NCBI GenBank assembly: GCA_964020155.1
Contig: OZ026560.1
Location: forward strand, 2,459,259-2,523,258
Reading direction: 5' to 3'
Source: Chondrilla cf. caribensis
Lineage: Eukaryota > Porifera > Demospongiae > Chondrillida > Chondrillidae
DNA: 64,000 nucleotides
Shown: positions 1 through 13,000 of the stretch, piece by piece
How positions within the stretch are numbered: the first letter of the stretch is position 1
Layout: the number at the start of each line of letters is the position of its first letter
Translations under genes and position numbers: made by a program
The notes under the pieces: model-generated
What the model saw: only the letters and a program-made list of their open reading frames with translations
Database searches by the model: none
Told to the model about the DNA's origin: nothing

Positions 1-410
1 TATTGAGTGTCGGGATCGTTCCATTTCATTGGTGTTCTGACACACAATTGTTGTGACAAGGAATATGGTTCGGGCAGTAAGGTGGATTCCTTCAAGCATG
101 CACATATTGTACAATCTGAGCATCATGAAACCGCACACTGAATGAATTCTTTGACAGATTGATACGATAGGATTTGTAGAAGATAATTGTTCATTGTTTC
201 GGATAAGAACAGACGCACACCTGGGTTGTTATGAGTACAATGCATTGCATGTGTAAACAAGATATTATTGCATATTGTATTCATTAATTGTGTACAAGAT
301 TGTGTATGCTAAATAACATAAGCACCCCGATATGACCCATATTTCAGAAACAGACAGACCACCGTATGTCATCATGTTATGTAGTACGTGTATGACAATT
401 ACACTACGGT
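1..410. other. 5' edge spacer, no gene recognised
   Basis: AT-rich sequence with no open frame or motif I can assign. It ends at the ATTG-type repeat tail of the neighbouring retrotransposon. Confidence 0.5.
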
Positions 411-1860
411 AATCAATCAATCAATCAATCAATCATTATTAATGTGCCACGTGCATAGCATAACACTAGGACAGACAGTCCTATGAGGCACACATCATAA
501 TATATCAACAAAGAAAATCAGATCAACACATGTACATAACATTATAAGTCATTATTCAGGCTGGAATCAGTTAAAACGTGCAATCCACATCTTTGAGATG
601 ATCTTGAGAATTGGAAGATGCTTACATCCTTCGTCTAAAATGATAAATAACTTTTCATCATTGGTCAATAATTCAAAATTTGGATATACCCTTGTCAGTG
701 ACTTAAATAGGTCTGCCCGTTCGTCTTCCCATCTCTCGCACTCCAGCAGCCAATGTTGCACATCTTCCACCTTCCCTGTATCACATTCCCCACATGTTCT
801 CTCCTCTCTCCCAAGCCCCCTCCATCTTCCACACTCAATCCTGAGTGGGGCTGTCCCACCTCTGATCATCATCATGAGTCTTCTCTTGCCCTTGTCACCA
901 ACATCTAAACACCGAGACTCACCACCTCTCTCCTTTAATAGCCTCAACAAGGCCAACTTGGGTTTTGTGGCTAGTTCATCATCCCATTCATCTTCTACCC
1001 TCCTTCTCGCACAAGCCTGCAACATTGTAGTAATTTCTCCATATGACAGTCCTTTTACCTCCTCAACACCAATTTCATTCCAACCAAAGCACCCCATGCA
1101 TTTTTTCAGATTCTTCATCCATCCTCCACCACTATCAGCCGCTACCAATGCTACTGCCCTCAAAATCCTTCCTTCAAACATTGGATTTGTCATGACCTTC
1201 AACCAGAAAGCAACACATCTCATCCTCGCCAGCAAGACCACCGGAAAGGCATCAGCCTCTATCATCAGAGATACCTTTGGGTGGCGCACACCCACTCCAA
1301 AGAAGATTCTCAGGGCCCTTAGTTGTAGTTGGTACAACCCATCTAACTTCTGATGACAACCCCAGATCTCTGCCCCATACAACAACACAGATTCCACCAG
1401 TGACTGCATCAACTTCATAAACGACTTTCCGTTCACCTCCCCGACTGACTCCCGACACTTCCGCAGCCAAGCACCCAATGCCCGAGACCCCATTTCCACC
1501 CGATGCTTCACCATATTTGAGCAGTTCAAACTGTCATCCACCAAGCAGCCCAAGTACTTGTAAGTAGATACCCATGGAAGGACCTCGTCACCAATTCTAA
1601 ATTGCTCAGCACACTTATTAATCCCGCTTTTTCTCATGTGCATTACTGCACTCTTCTCCACATTTATCTCCACAGACCATTTTTCACACCAACTTTGCAA
1701 GCATTGAAGACTCTTCCTCATATCATCTGCACTTTCAGCCAGCAGAGCTGTGTCATCAGCAAACAGTAAACCAGGTACCATAATTTCGCCACACACCACC
1801 CCACATTCTGTAATTTTGAAACTTGCATAGTATAGTAATTGAAGAGCAAATTCTCATTTC
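411..1860 (-). mobile_element. 5'-truncated non-LTR retrotransposon (LINE), 3' part of reverse transcriptase ORF
   Basis: A minus-strand open frame (567-1799, extending in frame upstream to about 1850) encodes about 410 residues of a LINE-type reverse transcriptase C-terminal half. Near its start it carries the catalytic FADD box (followed by TALLAES), then the thumb/connection region (YKYLGCLVDD). It ends in a Cys/His-rich stretch with the pattern CGEC...HWLLEC, typical of the C-terminal end of LINE ORF2 proteins. There is no endonuclease domain or upstream RT fingers, so the copy is 5'-truncated, the usual outcome of incomplete target-primed reverse transcription. The 3' end on the minus strand runs to an (ATTG)n tail at about 411-437, the short-repeat tail typical of several LINE clades in place of poly(A). 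An in-frame stop interrupts the frame upstream of about 1850. The plus-strand frame over 598-1353 is its antisense shadow. I did not assign a clade. Confidence 0.85.
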
Positions 1861-2144
1861 GTTTGATAAGGGCTATACTGCTTCCAGGTCAGAGATATGT
1901 GATTGTAATGATAGTCACTGCTGATAAAACAGAGAGTTTCTCAATAGCGGAAAGTGTACATATTGCATTTCAGCTGTCTTGACATGAGACCTACTGGATG
2001 GTCCATGTGACTGGTGTAAGAAGTACGAGTGGCACTATTTGAGGTTTGCTGGGAGTACAAAAGAGTACTTTCCCTGTGGAGGGAGATAGGGTAATTTTGC
2101 CATTGCCCAAGAACCAAGAGAGGGGAGGGGATGCTGACCCGAAG

Positions 2145-3230
2145 CTAGAATTGAGATATGCAGATAGAGAGGTTGATGTTGTGGAGGTTGAGAGGAGGAA
2201 CAGCAGCATTCCAGATTGAGGTTGGCGTGAAGAGAGAAGAGTGTGCAAAGGGTGCCAGAGTGGAGAGGTTAATTGAGGACGTCTGCCACTGGCTGCTGTG
2301 GTGTCCAGCTGCCTGGGGCCACATCAGGCAGCTCCTAATTACAACACCAAGGCTACAAGACTTGCCCTTGGTATATCGCTTCCTGATACTCGAGTACGTA
2401 CGTATATCTGCCATGTGCTCAGCAAAGCCGGGGTAAAACCAATACATACATACATATGTATATAATATTATTATTGTGTTTACATATCGTAGTTTTGAAT
2501 ATGCAAACAGTCGGACCTTTTTACAACAGCCTCTTCATATTTTTAAACTGAGGATAATGACAGATAGAGAGTGTGCGAAGAGTGCCTCAGTGGAGAGGTT
2601 AATTGAGGACGTCTGCCACTGGCTGCTGTGGTGTCTTGCCTGGGACCACATCAGGCAGCCCCTAATTACAGCACCAAGGCTACAAGACTTACCCTTGGTA
2701 TATCGCTTCCTGATACTCGAGTACGTACGTATATCTGCCATGTGCTCAGCAAAGGCGGGGTAAAACTAATACATACATACATACATATATATGTATATAT
2801 TATTGTGTTTACATATCATAGTTTTGAATATGCAAACAGTCGGACCTTTTTACAACAGCCTCTTCATATTTTTAAACTGAGGATAATGACAAATAGAGTG
2901 TGCAAAGGGTGCCAGAGTGGAGAGGTTAATTGAGTACATCTGCCACTGGCTGCTGTGGTGTCCTGCCTGGGGCCACATCAGGCAGCTCCTAATTACAACA
3001 CCAAGGCTACAAGACTTGCCCTTGGTATATCGCTTCCTGATACTCGAGTACGTACGTATATCTGCCATGTGCTCAGCAAAGCCGGGGTAAAACCAATACA
3101 TACATACATATATATGTATATATTATTGTGTTTACATATCGTAGTTTTGAATATGCAAACAGTCAGACCTTTTTACAACAGCCTCTTCATATTTTTAAAC
3201 TGAGGATAATGACAAATAAAGTATGAGAAA
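2145..3230 (+). repeat. Tandem array (3 copies, ~330 bp) of a LINE 3'-end fragment
   Basis: The block starting GTGTGCAAAG at 2241 recurs at 2571 and 2898, a period of about 327-330 bp, and the array stops near 3222. Each unit has a coding-like part with the pattern VCHWLLWC, followed by an AT-rich part with (ATAC)n and a GTAGTTTTGAATATGC motif. The plus-strand translation of the first copy (RGGTA...CHWLLWC...) resembles the last part of the retrotransposon protein at 567-1799 (RGGTA...HWLLEC...). The unit is therefore the 3' end of a related LINE that was later amplified in tandem. Copies differ by substitutions and small indels, for example GCTGCCTGGGGC versus TTGCCTGGGAC. No complete gene is present. 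Confidence 0.8.
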
Positions 3231-4892
3231 CAACGACTAACATTAATAAAGAGGTTTGATCATGATTCTCATTGCAGATATAATTATAGTTCATATTCTA
3301 TCAATACGTAACAGTTTGAGATAACAACTGAAGTAATTCTCCATGGACTTGTGATCGAAATCTTTATCGTAAATAACCACTACAAAATGAAATGCAAAGA
3401 GGTAAGTAAGTATGCATGCACATTCATACATGTAGTGAAATGGGCACTAACACCCACAATCTATTATATATGTTGCGAATTTACATGCATGCACGTACAC
3501 ACACTCTACACACACAGGCATGCATGCACAAACATTCATACATACCACATGTATACATAATTACACTTGCACACAAATGTGCACATACGTACATACATGC
3601 ATATGCACTCATACAGTACATATAGTACAGAACAATCATACAAAATGAATGTTCTACAGCTGTACCCATTTAACGAAAACACACTTAGAACAGATATGGG
3701 CACGGATGGGTATGGGCGTAACTGTTCTCGTATTTACCCTATACTCTAATCAACACCTCAAAGTGTTATTTCAAAACGAAGTGATATTTAGTAACTGTCT
3801 AAATTGATCTTTTTATGTCCTTCTCTCATCATGAGTGTTCGTCCGGCAATCAGAGATTCCAAAGAGCAATCAAATAAGATACATCATAATCACTATCAAA
3901 ATATGTATACTTTACCAGCTGCTGTTCTTCATAGCTGTACGACGAAAAAGAGAATTTGCTGCTTTGCATAACATGAAAAAAACATTTTCTAATGAACTGT
4001 AATACAATTAGCTGGAGAAACGTTTCAATTTCAACACTAAAATTTATGCTATCATTCTTATCACTATGGCCGTTCCCGTTTAGTGGGTATGGGTACGAAA
4101 CGGGTACATTCGTTTGACACCTGTAGAACCATCAGTTTTGTACGATTAGTACCACACGTGCATACAAAAATGCAATTATGTAAATGTACACATGTATGCA
4201 AATGTGCACATACATATGTACATACCTATGTATGTCCATGCATACACACTCACATATATATTACATGTTATGAATGCACCCAGGGCTTATGATAAGACTC
4301 CAATATTGGTCTGACACAGTGCAAGGCTATACGTAAGTCAGATTGGACAGACATCCATCAGAATATGCAGACAATTTGAAATGTAACTACATACATATTG
4401 TATACTCATAAAATTCATGGATCAGTATGGTTCATGAAGTCCATGGAACTTAATCTCCCTCAATTTCGTTTGGAGTTGACTCATGGACACCCTGTAACTT
4501 TCGTCTATGACATCATGTCAAAATGGCAACTTTCAAGCAATTGCAACTGAATGACTTGTGCTAGGTATAACACCCCAAGTTGAAGGACTATGGGGCACTA
4601 TGTCTTAGCATGGCTCTGAATAAGCAAATACTTTTTTTTGCTTCTTAAGTATTAAATTCAATCCTGCTTGAAGTATTGCTGCCACATAAATATATATCTT
4701 GCTTTAATGTTCCAAATAATCCATTTCTCCACTGTATAATTCAGTTTATCCGATCAAGAGCTCCATTTGAAACAATTATATCAGTTACACATTTTCCTCT
4801 GGACATATTATCCAACCATGTTCAAATTTGATTGGTTGTACAATCATTCAAAAAAGTACAATGTCTGGGTGCTATTAGAACCCCTGTGCAAA
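3231..4892. other. Spacer with ATGTACATAC-rich sequence, no gene seen
   Basis: Intergenic sequence rich in short alternating purine-pyrimidine runs (CATACATGTACA types, notably about 3410-3620 and 4150-4260). Open frames here only follow these repeats, and no protein family is recognisable. Confidence 0.5.
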
Positions 4893-4964
4893 TGTACACA
4901 CACACTACACACGCACGTGTGCGTGCACACGCACTACACACACACACACACTCACACACGCATG

Positions 4965-5014
<50 letters not shown>

Positions 5015-5063
5015 TGCACGCGCACACACACACATAAACACACACACACACGCACACACACAC

Positions 5064-5095
<32 letters not shown>

Positions 5096-5155
5096 GCATG
5101 CATGCACACACACACACAGAGGCACAGACACACAAACACACACACACACATTAGC
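4893..5155. repeat. Long imperfect (CA)n microsatellite
   Basis: About 260 bp of (CA)n interrupted by CGCATGCACG and other ACGC variants. It is the longest CA/GT tract in the window and gives rise to several spurious open frames on both strands. Confidence 0.95.
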
Positions 5156-5670
5156 AACACACATCATACATGTTATGAGTGTACACAGAAAAAAATCACA
5201 TAAGTAAAATTTTGAAAGAAAAACCTATACCTACAGAAAGACCTTAGTGACAATCATCTCAAGGTTTAGGTTACAGTCACCCAACCACATACAAGCTGGA
5301 GTGTATCAAGATGACCTCTTATATGTATGTCCTTGTATTTAGATCATCATGAGCTCCTTAGTTGACACAATCACAAAGTATGCAATAAAGCAACTTTGCA
5401 ATGATGAACTGTTCTCAACCTATAGACAACACCCACCTCTCTGCTAGCAGCCCATTATCCTGACACATTCACCAAAGTCACACAATTTGGGTGGGGTTGT
5501 AAGGTTTACACAGAGGAACTAATCGTGTGAAGCTTAATAATCACTATCCTTGACTTCTGATTAACCCTTTGAACACAGATCTATGCTCATGAAACTCACT
5601 TCCATCATATATTACCCCAAATTATTTAGCTGTAAAATACATTCACCAGGATATACAGTTACTAGAAGTA

Positions 5671-6101
5671 CAGTAGGAAGTCAGTTATCTGAACACGCCA
5701 GTTAACTGAACACACAATTTAGCACTATCTGACATTTTAATTTTACCATGTGTCATACAAAAATGGCTTCCACCTCTGGAGTAAATGTGAAAAGAAAATG
5801 AATTGTCTTAAGCATAGAAAACAAGCTTCAAATCTGCAAGTTGGCCAAAGAAGGGATGTCATAGGCTAGTCTAGCTGTTGATTTTGGTGTTGGGAAGTCT
5901 ACTGTGCATAACATTGTCAAGAGCCAAGCCAAATTGGACAGTTTCAAGAAAGAAGTTGAAGTTCTCTGTTGTTAAGCAGCAATGCATATTTTAGTTAAAG
6001 TATTCCAAATTGTCATTATCATTACTGATCAGTTATCTGAACATTTCAGTTATCCGAACACCCTCTGGTCCCAAGGTGTTTGGATAACTGACTTCCTACT
6101 G
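5671..6101 (+). mobile_element. pogo/Tigger-like DNA transposon relic with CENP-B-type HTH fragment
   Basis: The element begins CAGTAGGAAGTCAGTTATCT at 5671, preceded by TA, and ends with the inverted complement at 6082-6101, giving terminal inverted repeats of about 20 bp. A second inner copy of the terminal motif (CAGTTATCTGAACA-like) lies near each end. From 5763 a degraded plus-strand reading frame starts MASTSGVNVKRK, then has a TGA, then a helix-turn-helix-like stretch (ENKLQICKLAKEG, then SLAVDFGVGKSTVHNIVK) with one TAG between. This matches the N-terminal psq/CENP-B DNA-binding region of Tigger/pogo transposases. The catalytic DDE part is absent, so this is a short internally deleted, inactive copy. 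The right flanking dinucleotide is CA, not TA. Confidence 0.82.
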
Positions 6102-6193
6102 CAGTGTGTCCATACATTATACTAATTCAACTAATATGCCAGAATACATATGTGCATCCACCACCATAATTGTCAATAAACATCAAAAACAAC

Positions 6194-6234
<41 letters not shown>
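6194..6234. repeat. (CA)n microsatellite at OSTC splice donor
   Basis: Uninterrupted CA repeat. On the OSTC sense strand it reads as (GT)n starting directly at the GTGAGT donor. Confidence 0.95.
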
Positions 6235-6668
6235 GGTAGTTTCATAGTCATGAATACTCGGCAAGCAAAAAAAGCCACCAAGACAAATATGAAACCAAAC
6301 GTGAACTGCATTATACGATTGAGCTTCGGTATTCCACTTCCATTCGATTTGTCAAGGATTATAAATCCTAGAGCACCAAACGTAAACAGAAAGGATGACG
6401 CCAGCCCTTCCATAATATACTGGCCATTGACACGGTATTGCATGAATGCAACCGGCCTCGAGTTTCCTCTCTCGTCGGTAGTTGACCCTATCGAAGGCGG
6501 CTCCACGATCACATCATAGATGATACCCCCAGTGACAAGAAAATAAGAAAATAGGATCACCGAGAAAACCACCATTGGTGAAGGCATCTTTATGAAGGAG
6601 GGTTTCTTTATTTTCAAATTTGGCGCTTCCAGGAGGGTGTACGGGATGCTATAAAGAAATTCCAACAT
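6235..6668 (-). CDS. OSTC: Oligosaccharyltransferase complex subunit OSTC (DC2), last residues not located
   Basis: The 144 visible residues match OSTC/DC2 almost end to end. The motifs [42 protein letters not shown] and GFIILD are family hallmarks. Three hydrophobic segments (about residues 30-52, 83-104 and 115-137) fit the three-span ER membrane protein that docks the STT3A form of oligosaccharyltransferase to the translocon for co-translational N-glycosylation. The start Met at 6668 is followed by [18 protein letters not shown], which aligns with the family N terminus. After the terminal KLP the sequence reads CC|GTGAGT at 6234, a strong splice donor. The family ends with about five more residues (GYLMG in human), so a small last exon probably lies downstream. 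I could not find it; reading through instead gives an immediate TGA. It is divergently paired with DENND4, 133 bp away. Confidence 0.93.
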
Positions 6669-6801
6669 TTTCTTTCAACTTCTCTTCAACCACCACAGCA
6701 CGAGGAGTTTCCTGAAAGGCGTGGCCCAAGGGATGACGTCACATTGTAAAATGGAGTCTTTCGGTTGATACTGAACTGGAAGAAGTTAGTTTGCTTGTAT
6801 A
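6669..6801. promoter_or_regulatory. Bidirectional OSTC/DENND4 promoter with full CRE
   Basis: Only 133 bp separate the two start codons on opposite strands. The spacer contains the palindrome TGACGTCA at 6734-6741, a perfect cAMP-response-element/ATF site, and a nearby AAAATGG element. No TATA box is obvious. Promoter function is inferred from position and motif. Confidence 0.65.
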
Positions 6802-8243
6802 ATGGATCCAAGATTGGCGGACTATTTTATCACAGTTGGTCTTGGAGATGACGTCCAATTCTTAGACGTGCCAAGAGAGGAATTAGACTGGGCGGTTACT
6901 AACGGCTCACCGATAACCGATATTGCTGTACTTTTTGGTCGGAACGAGAAAATCCCTGCAGGTTATCACTGTGTGGAGACTACTCCGACGGGAAAATCAG
7001 GCAACTTGAACCCCACCACTATTGGGAAAATCTATCTATGTTATACTTGTGGACATGAAAGGCCGCCAATCGTGGAAATTGGGTAAGTCGAGTTGAGTCG
7101 TACGTACGTAGACTACGTGCATTGAATCCGCATTCATTCGCTAGTTGCGTAGATTTACGAGTACATGATATCTCGCTACTGTGGATAAACAGGGTAACTT
7201 TGAATGGTCTCTTTAGATAATGTTAATCTTTAGCCATTGGGATACTTCTTCGAATGTTGAATACCTACGTACGTACGTACGTAGGTATCTTAGTATCTAT
7301 GGAAATGACAACGGCATTAACTTTTATACTAATAGCTCAGGACTAGAGCGCTCAAGGGCATAGATTCCAAGTTACCCGGGTGCTCCAAGTGACCCTGGTG
7401 TTCCAAGTTACCGTATTGCTCCAAGTTAATCGGTTTTACCCTACTTCTTATACGATTAGAAACGACTTGAGCGTGAAATAATATACGTACGTACCGTTGT
7501 TCTCACTCCTCTCCTTTGGGAAGATGTTACTCCAGGGTTATAGAGTCTTATTTAACATGCACCATGTGTAGCATACTACTTCAGTTTATAATGTCATATC
7601 TATGAGTAGTTTATTAGGTATGGACTGTTAGTAAAAGAAAAAACCATATCTATAATATTGCTCTTATACGTAGACTATTATGCACACATGCATCGGTACA
7701 TATGTTTGTCTTTCTATGGACTCTATAGTCTTCTTTTTCTGTGTCTGTGTGATAAAGTAACATGTGAAGTTTACAGAGTCTATTGTGTAGCTCGTATTGT
7801 ATTCAAATCACATTAAATTTGTGGCTACAATAGTATATGATGTACATAGGTATGTGTAGCTATTAAACTCACCATCTTTAGTGCTAGTGACAGTATGATA
7901 AAAATTCCAACTTGTGAAATTCTTTGTATATTCTATCCCTTTCCCCTGTTGACATTATGGATAAGATCATGGTTGAAGGAATTCTTCAAGGATCTGTACT
8001 ACTTAAGGAAACCATAGCATTTGCTTTAATTCACTTTTCTGTCTCTGTAGGGTTCTGTATCCTTACAAGAAGCAGTCTATTCCAAAGGGTCATGACATAG
8101 TACTGCGTTCGGTGGAAGGTAAACATGATGCTAATGTGAACTCTTCAAGGAAATCCACCTATCTGACATACAGAAGGGCACATTATTATGGTCACCAGAA
8201 GGCTATTACTCATTTGGCTGTCATCCATGAGGTGCGTGATGTG

Positions 8244-8306
<63 letters not shown>

Positions 8307-9939
8307 TAGTGTGTGTACGTGTTTGAGTGTGTGTGCCTGTATGTTGTTTGTTGGTCTTTCCCTAGAGGGTAGAAGCTTACATACCAAGTAGTCCTATTGA
8401 TAATCTCACCACTCTGTCTACCAGCGAAAGTGTATTTCGTGATGCAATCTAAATCTCTACGTGTACCTTTAGTTACCTAGTTTTTGCACATAGTCAACCT
8501 TATGTACTCTAAGTTTACTGTGTACTTGGCTAGAACTTGTCTGACCCACATTTGAAGGTTTGGTTTGTTATGGTTAGCCCACAGATAATGCAAACCTGCC
8601 TAGATAGACCTGCCCTTCACGTTGTGGAGATTCTTATAGTATGTAATGTGTAGTATATGGACTAATGTAAATATCTCAGAGTCCAAAATGTTGTACTTGT
8701 GTAAATTAGAATGTAGCTGTACTTACTGTTGAATTTTACTTTTTGCGAGCATTCACAGGAGGCACCTCTCACTTGCATGATCATACACTGTGATGGGCAG
8801 TGTGTGCTTGTGATTTTGTGTATCTCCAGTATAGTACTACTGGTATGTACGTATTACGTACTATCCATGTACTAGTACTACAGATTTAACTGTCTAATCA
8901 CACTCGGGATTATATTTTTAACTTGTATGAGAAGCTCTATGAATGTAGGAGTGTAACTTTCACAGGTGGTATTTACTCTGTCACTGTGGTGTTGTGGTTG
9001 TTGTTTGGTGGACAGGTCACACAGTGGACATACATAAATGCAGTCACATGAGGACCCACATTCGTATCTTTTGCATATTCCACTTGATTTTTTGATACCC
9101 CTGTGAAGCAACTGTAAACCTCCTTTGCCTGGTTGCATTATTCAGCTTACCATCATTTGTATGCGTTTTGCGTATCCTTGTGCTATCTGATGTACATATA
9201 CGTATATATGTGTACATGCATATATTTTTGTGTTCGGTTCCATTTGTTGTGCATACTGTATAGACTTATGCAAGAGTGGCACTATCCTTCTCATTGAGGT
9301 GTTGATGCACAGCTAATTCATTTATGCATGAATTCATGATATTGTGTTGCTAACTGCAGTCAATGGGCTTCCTACTTGTTGTTGTTAATGTCTTGATTCC
9401 CCTCCTTACAGCAGCATAAGGAATACCCACTTAGGATGAGTGCTGCCCACCTGTATTGCATTAGCAACCATTTTCAGACCACTTTATCATGTAGTGTCTG
9501 TGTACATTCTGCAATATTTTAGCTGTGAACATACATTAGGAGGGCATTTTACTCAGGTATGTACATACCTATTGTTAAAAGGCTACCACACAATATATTA
9601 GATACCTAGCTTATTTTAATGGAAGTGACCAATCAATTTTCAGATCATTTTAGTTACATGTTCAAATGATCATTTTCCATGTAATCCTGGCACCAGGGTT
9701 GGTTATCACAATAGAACCTGTCTTGTGAGACTACACTGATGGAAAGAACCTCTTTATTTGGGAGGCCAAAACTTCATTTTTCACATCAACACACATAAGT
9801 ACCAGTAGTCTGTCCTGCAAGTAGAGTCCACCTGTCTTCAGGGACCAAAGGGATAGTCCCTGGAGACACATTGTGCTGTATGTGAAATTTGATATGTTAC
9901 ACTTCAGCCCTATACATATGTAGGGTAATTGTATTGGAA

Positions 9940-9972
<33 letters not shown>

Positions 9973-9974
9973 CA

Positions 9975-10027
<53 letters not shown>

Positions 10028-13000
10028 CTCAAGTGTTATTCTGTTAGGTATACACACGTTTATCCTCAACATTTTGTTTACTATGCATGTATATTTTATG
10101 CAGTTGGTACGTATATATATTCTACACATGTTTTGTCTTGTATGGTGAAGCATTGTTTGTGTGGATGTGGACCACTCACTTAGTCAGCTGTCCAGTAAGC
10201 ACTTCAATGCATAATGGGATGTGTCTATTCTGAATGAAAGCTCAATAGCTATGAACAATTGAAATCTGTGTATGGCACCTTTGAGTTGCCCGAGATACTG
10301 AAAGTCTTTTATTAGATCAAAAGAAGGAAATTGCCTTGTGTTTTTCCAAGACAGTATCAGTACTTTTAGTTTTTGTGGTACACTGTACATAAACATACAC
10401 TGTTTCCTTATATGAGCTCAACAGTTCCAATATACGTACTATGTAGTATGCATTTGAAATGCAAGTATGTACCACCTGCCTAAGTACTGGTGTACGTGCA
10501 ATACTGGCATACACACCTACATGATTATTTGTGTATTGCAACACTGGTATATGTAAATATTATGTGCATATGTATGTACGTACGTGCTTGTATCCTGGTT
10601 GAGGGGTAGATCAGAGGAAAAACTGTTGTACACAATCCATGTAGCACAGTTCACCAGACAGGTTTCATTGTTAGGATTAATTGTGTGAGAACAAGGCAGG
10701 AAATTAGTAAACACATTTCTATTGCATATAATATGTTGTATTGGACTATGCGCATATTTGCAGTATAAATTGTATAACATTCACCACACCAGGATATACG
10801 TAACTATTACTTATACCATTCTTATGTTTGACTCATGTAGGTGATTATGATAATAAACTCAGTCTTCTATAATATATGTTTATACTGCTTACTGTATGTA
10901 TGTATGTATGCGTATGTACTACTCTGTACTAGCGTTGGGCAAGTATTTGATAATCGCAATAGTTGTAATACGTATTTTACCAGGACAGTTACCATAGCAG
11001 CATGAAATTTGATATCACAATAATTGTCTGAAATTATTGGCGTATAATTGTGCCTATCCAAGGTCCAATATTATGTATATATGTGTAATTTTTGGTTTCA
11101 ATGTCCTCAGGATGAGCCAATTCCTCCTGGATTTCAATGCCTAAAGTTGAATCTCAACAAAGGAATGGTATGTTGAAAATTCCACTACAGTAAGATTGCA
11201 TATTCCATATCACCTTGTGAGTAAACTGGTACTTCAATATGCCACCCTGCAAGTTACTGGTACTTCAATATGCCACCCTGCAAGTTACTGGTACTTCAAT
11301 ATGCCACCCTGCAAGTTACTGGTACTTCAATATGCCACCCTGCGAGTTACTGGTACTAATATGCCATCTGACATGCATATAATATTATCAATTTCCTGTG
11401 TATGGTCTGGTTTTCCTCCTTACATACGTACATGTTTGTGCCACACACAGAGGATTTTGTGCTGTTAAACAATGCTCTGTTATCAATGTGATGCTTCATT
11501 GAGACTGGTCACCTATCACTCCTTCCCATAGTAGAACTGGTGAATTGTCAGGGCTTCACTTAGGGAGGGGAATGGTGGTGGTAAACTCCCCTGAGGCTTT
11601 TCTAAAAGTGCTGATTTTGCAAAAACTGAATGTACTGAATTGCATAGCTGTGATATGTGATCACCTATCTGTTACATCATCTTGTAGAACTGAAGTCTTC
11701 CTGCCTTTCTTGACCTTTGTCAGTTGAAGCCCTTGTGTGTTAGCAATATTACTGGTATTCTCTCCCTTCTCTCACTCCCTGGAATCCCTTCTCTAATTGC
11801 ATAAATGTATCCACCACTGGCTGTGTAGCTTAGTAAATACCTACTATAATGTACTGTATGTACGTGTGTATGTAGGTACCGTGATGTCACGTTGTACATG
11901 TGTGACTGAGACCAAATGATTGCTTCTTGCAGGGTGGCCGAATCTTCTTGTGCTACAAATCAGCTGTTGTACATCCACCAGGGACCTGCTTCAAGCCAAG
12001 TATGTACTGTATATCTTTTCTCTACAGTTGTATGCTCATTTCACTTGCTGGTATCATTTGCTCACATACGTATATGCAAATGTGCATACTTTTGCATACT
12101 CTAATATGCAATATATACATTCATACATATGTACAGTATTGAATGTACAGTGGAACCTGTTATAAAGACCACCTGTCCTAAGTAACCATTATCGGAATTA
12201 CTACAGTAAAGCGCCCTGTAAAGAGGCCACCTGTCTTTAGTGGCTGCCTATTCATGATCCCTTGTATGCTTGGGTAGTCTTTAAATACAGGTCTCACTGC
12301 ATCTATGTACATGTATACAGTACATATGTATTTTACAAGCATTTAAAATCATTCTAATATAAAATAAGGATGTAGGAACGACACATTCCTGAAGGCTAAT
12401 GATTATGTTGGGTTAACCGGAGGCAGCATGCTGTCTCACTGGTGCACCACTGCAATGGGTACAGCAACACAGCATAACCATCCCAGCATCAGCAGTGCAG
12501 CTTGATGTATCCAAGGATTTTCACTACTACATCCTGCTGATATCAGGATGGTTATTGCCGATTAAGTTCACATATGTGAGATTTGAGACAATTTTAATGT
12601 ATGTGAGGTATAGGGCTGCCATGTTTTCGGCATCATCCCTATATTATGATTAGAGTGCTAGTACATTTGATAATTCTCTTGATGTACATGTTTTGTGTGT
12701 CAGTACAGCCCGTGTATTCTAGTATGGATTTTATGTTGTAGTTGTATATGCTATGTGTGTGCATATCATGTTCACTCACACCAATTCCATCCCACCCTCA
12801 AATGAAACCCTGTAGTGTACATTCATTATTGAGGATCCGTAGGTGTATTCGATGAATTGAACAGATAACCTTTAATCCTACATTGTAGGTAATACAACAT
12901 TTGCTTGTTGGGGGTGTGTTCATAGTAGTTGAATACACAATGTGATTACACTTACAGTCAGCATTGCATATGTAATGCATGTGTGCATGTTCGGAAATTG

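Noticed and set aside
598..1353. 251-codon plus-strand frame
   Set aside because: Antisense shadow of the LINE reverse transcriptase frame on the minus strand.
4767..5207. Several His/Thr- or Cys/Val-rich open frames
   Set aside because: Translations of the (CA)n microsatellite; the same applies near CA/GT tracts at 41000-41500, 43000, 17012 and elsewhere.
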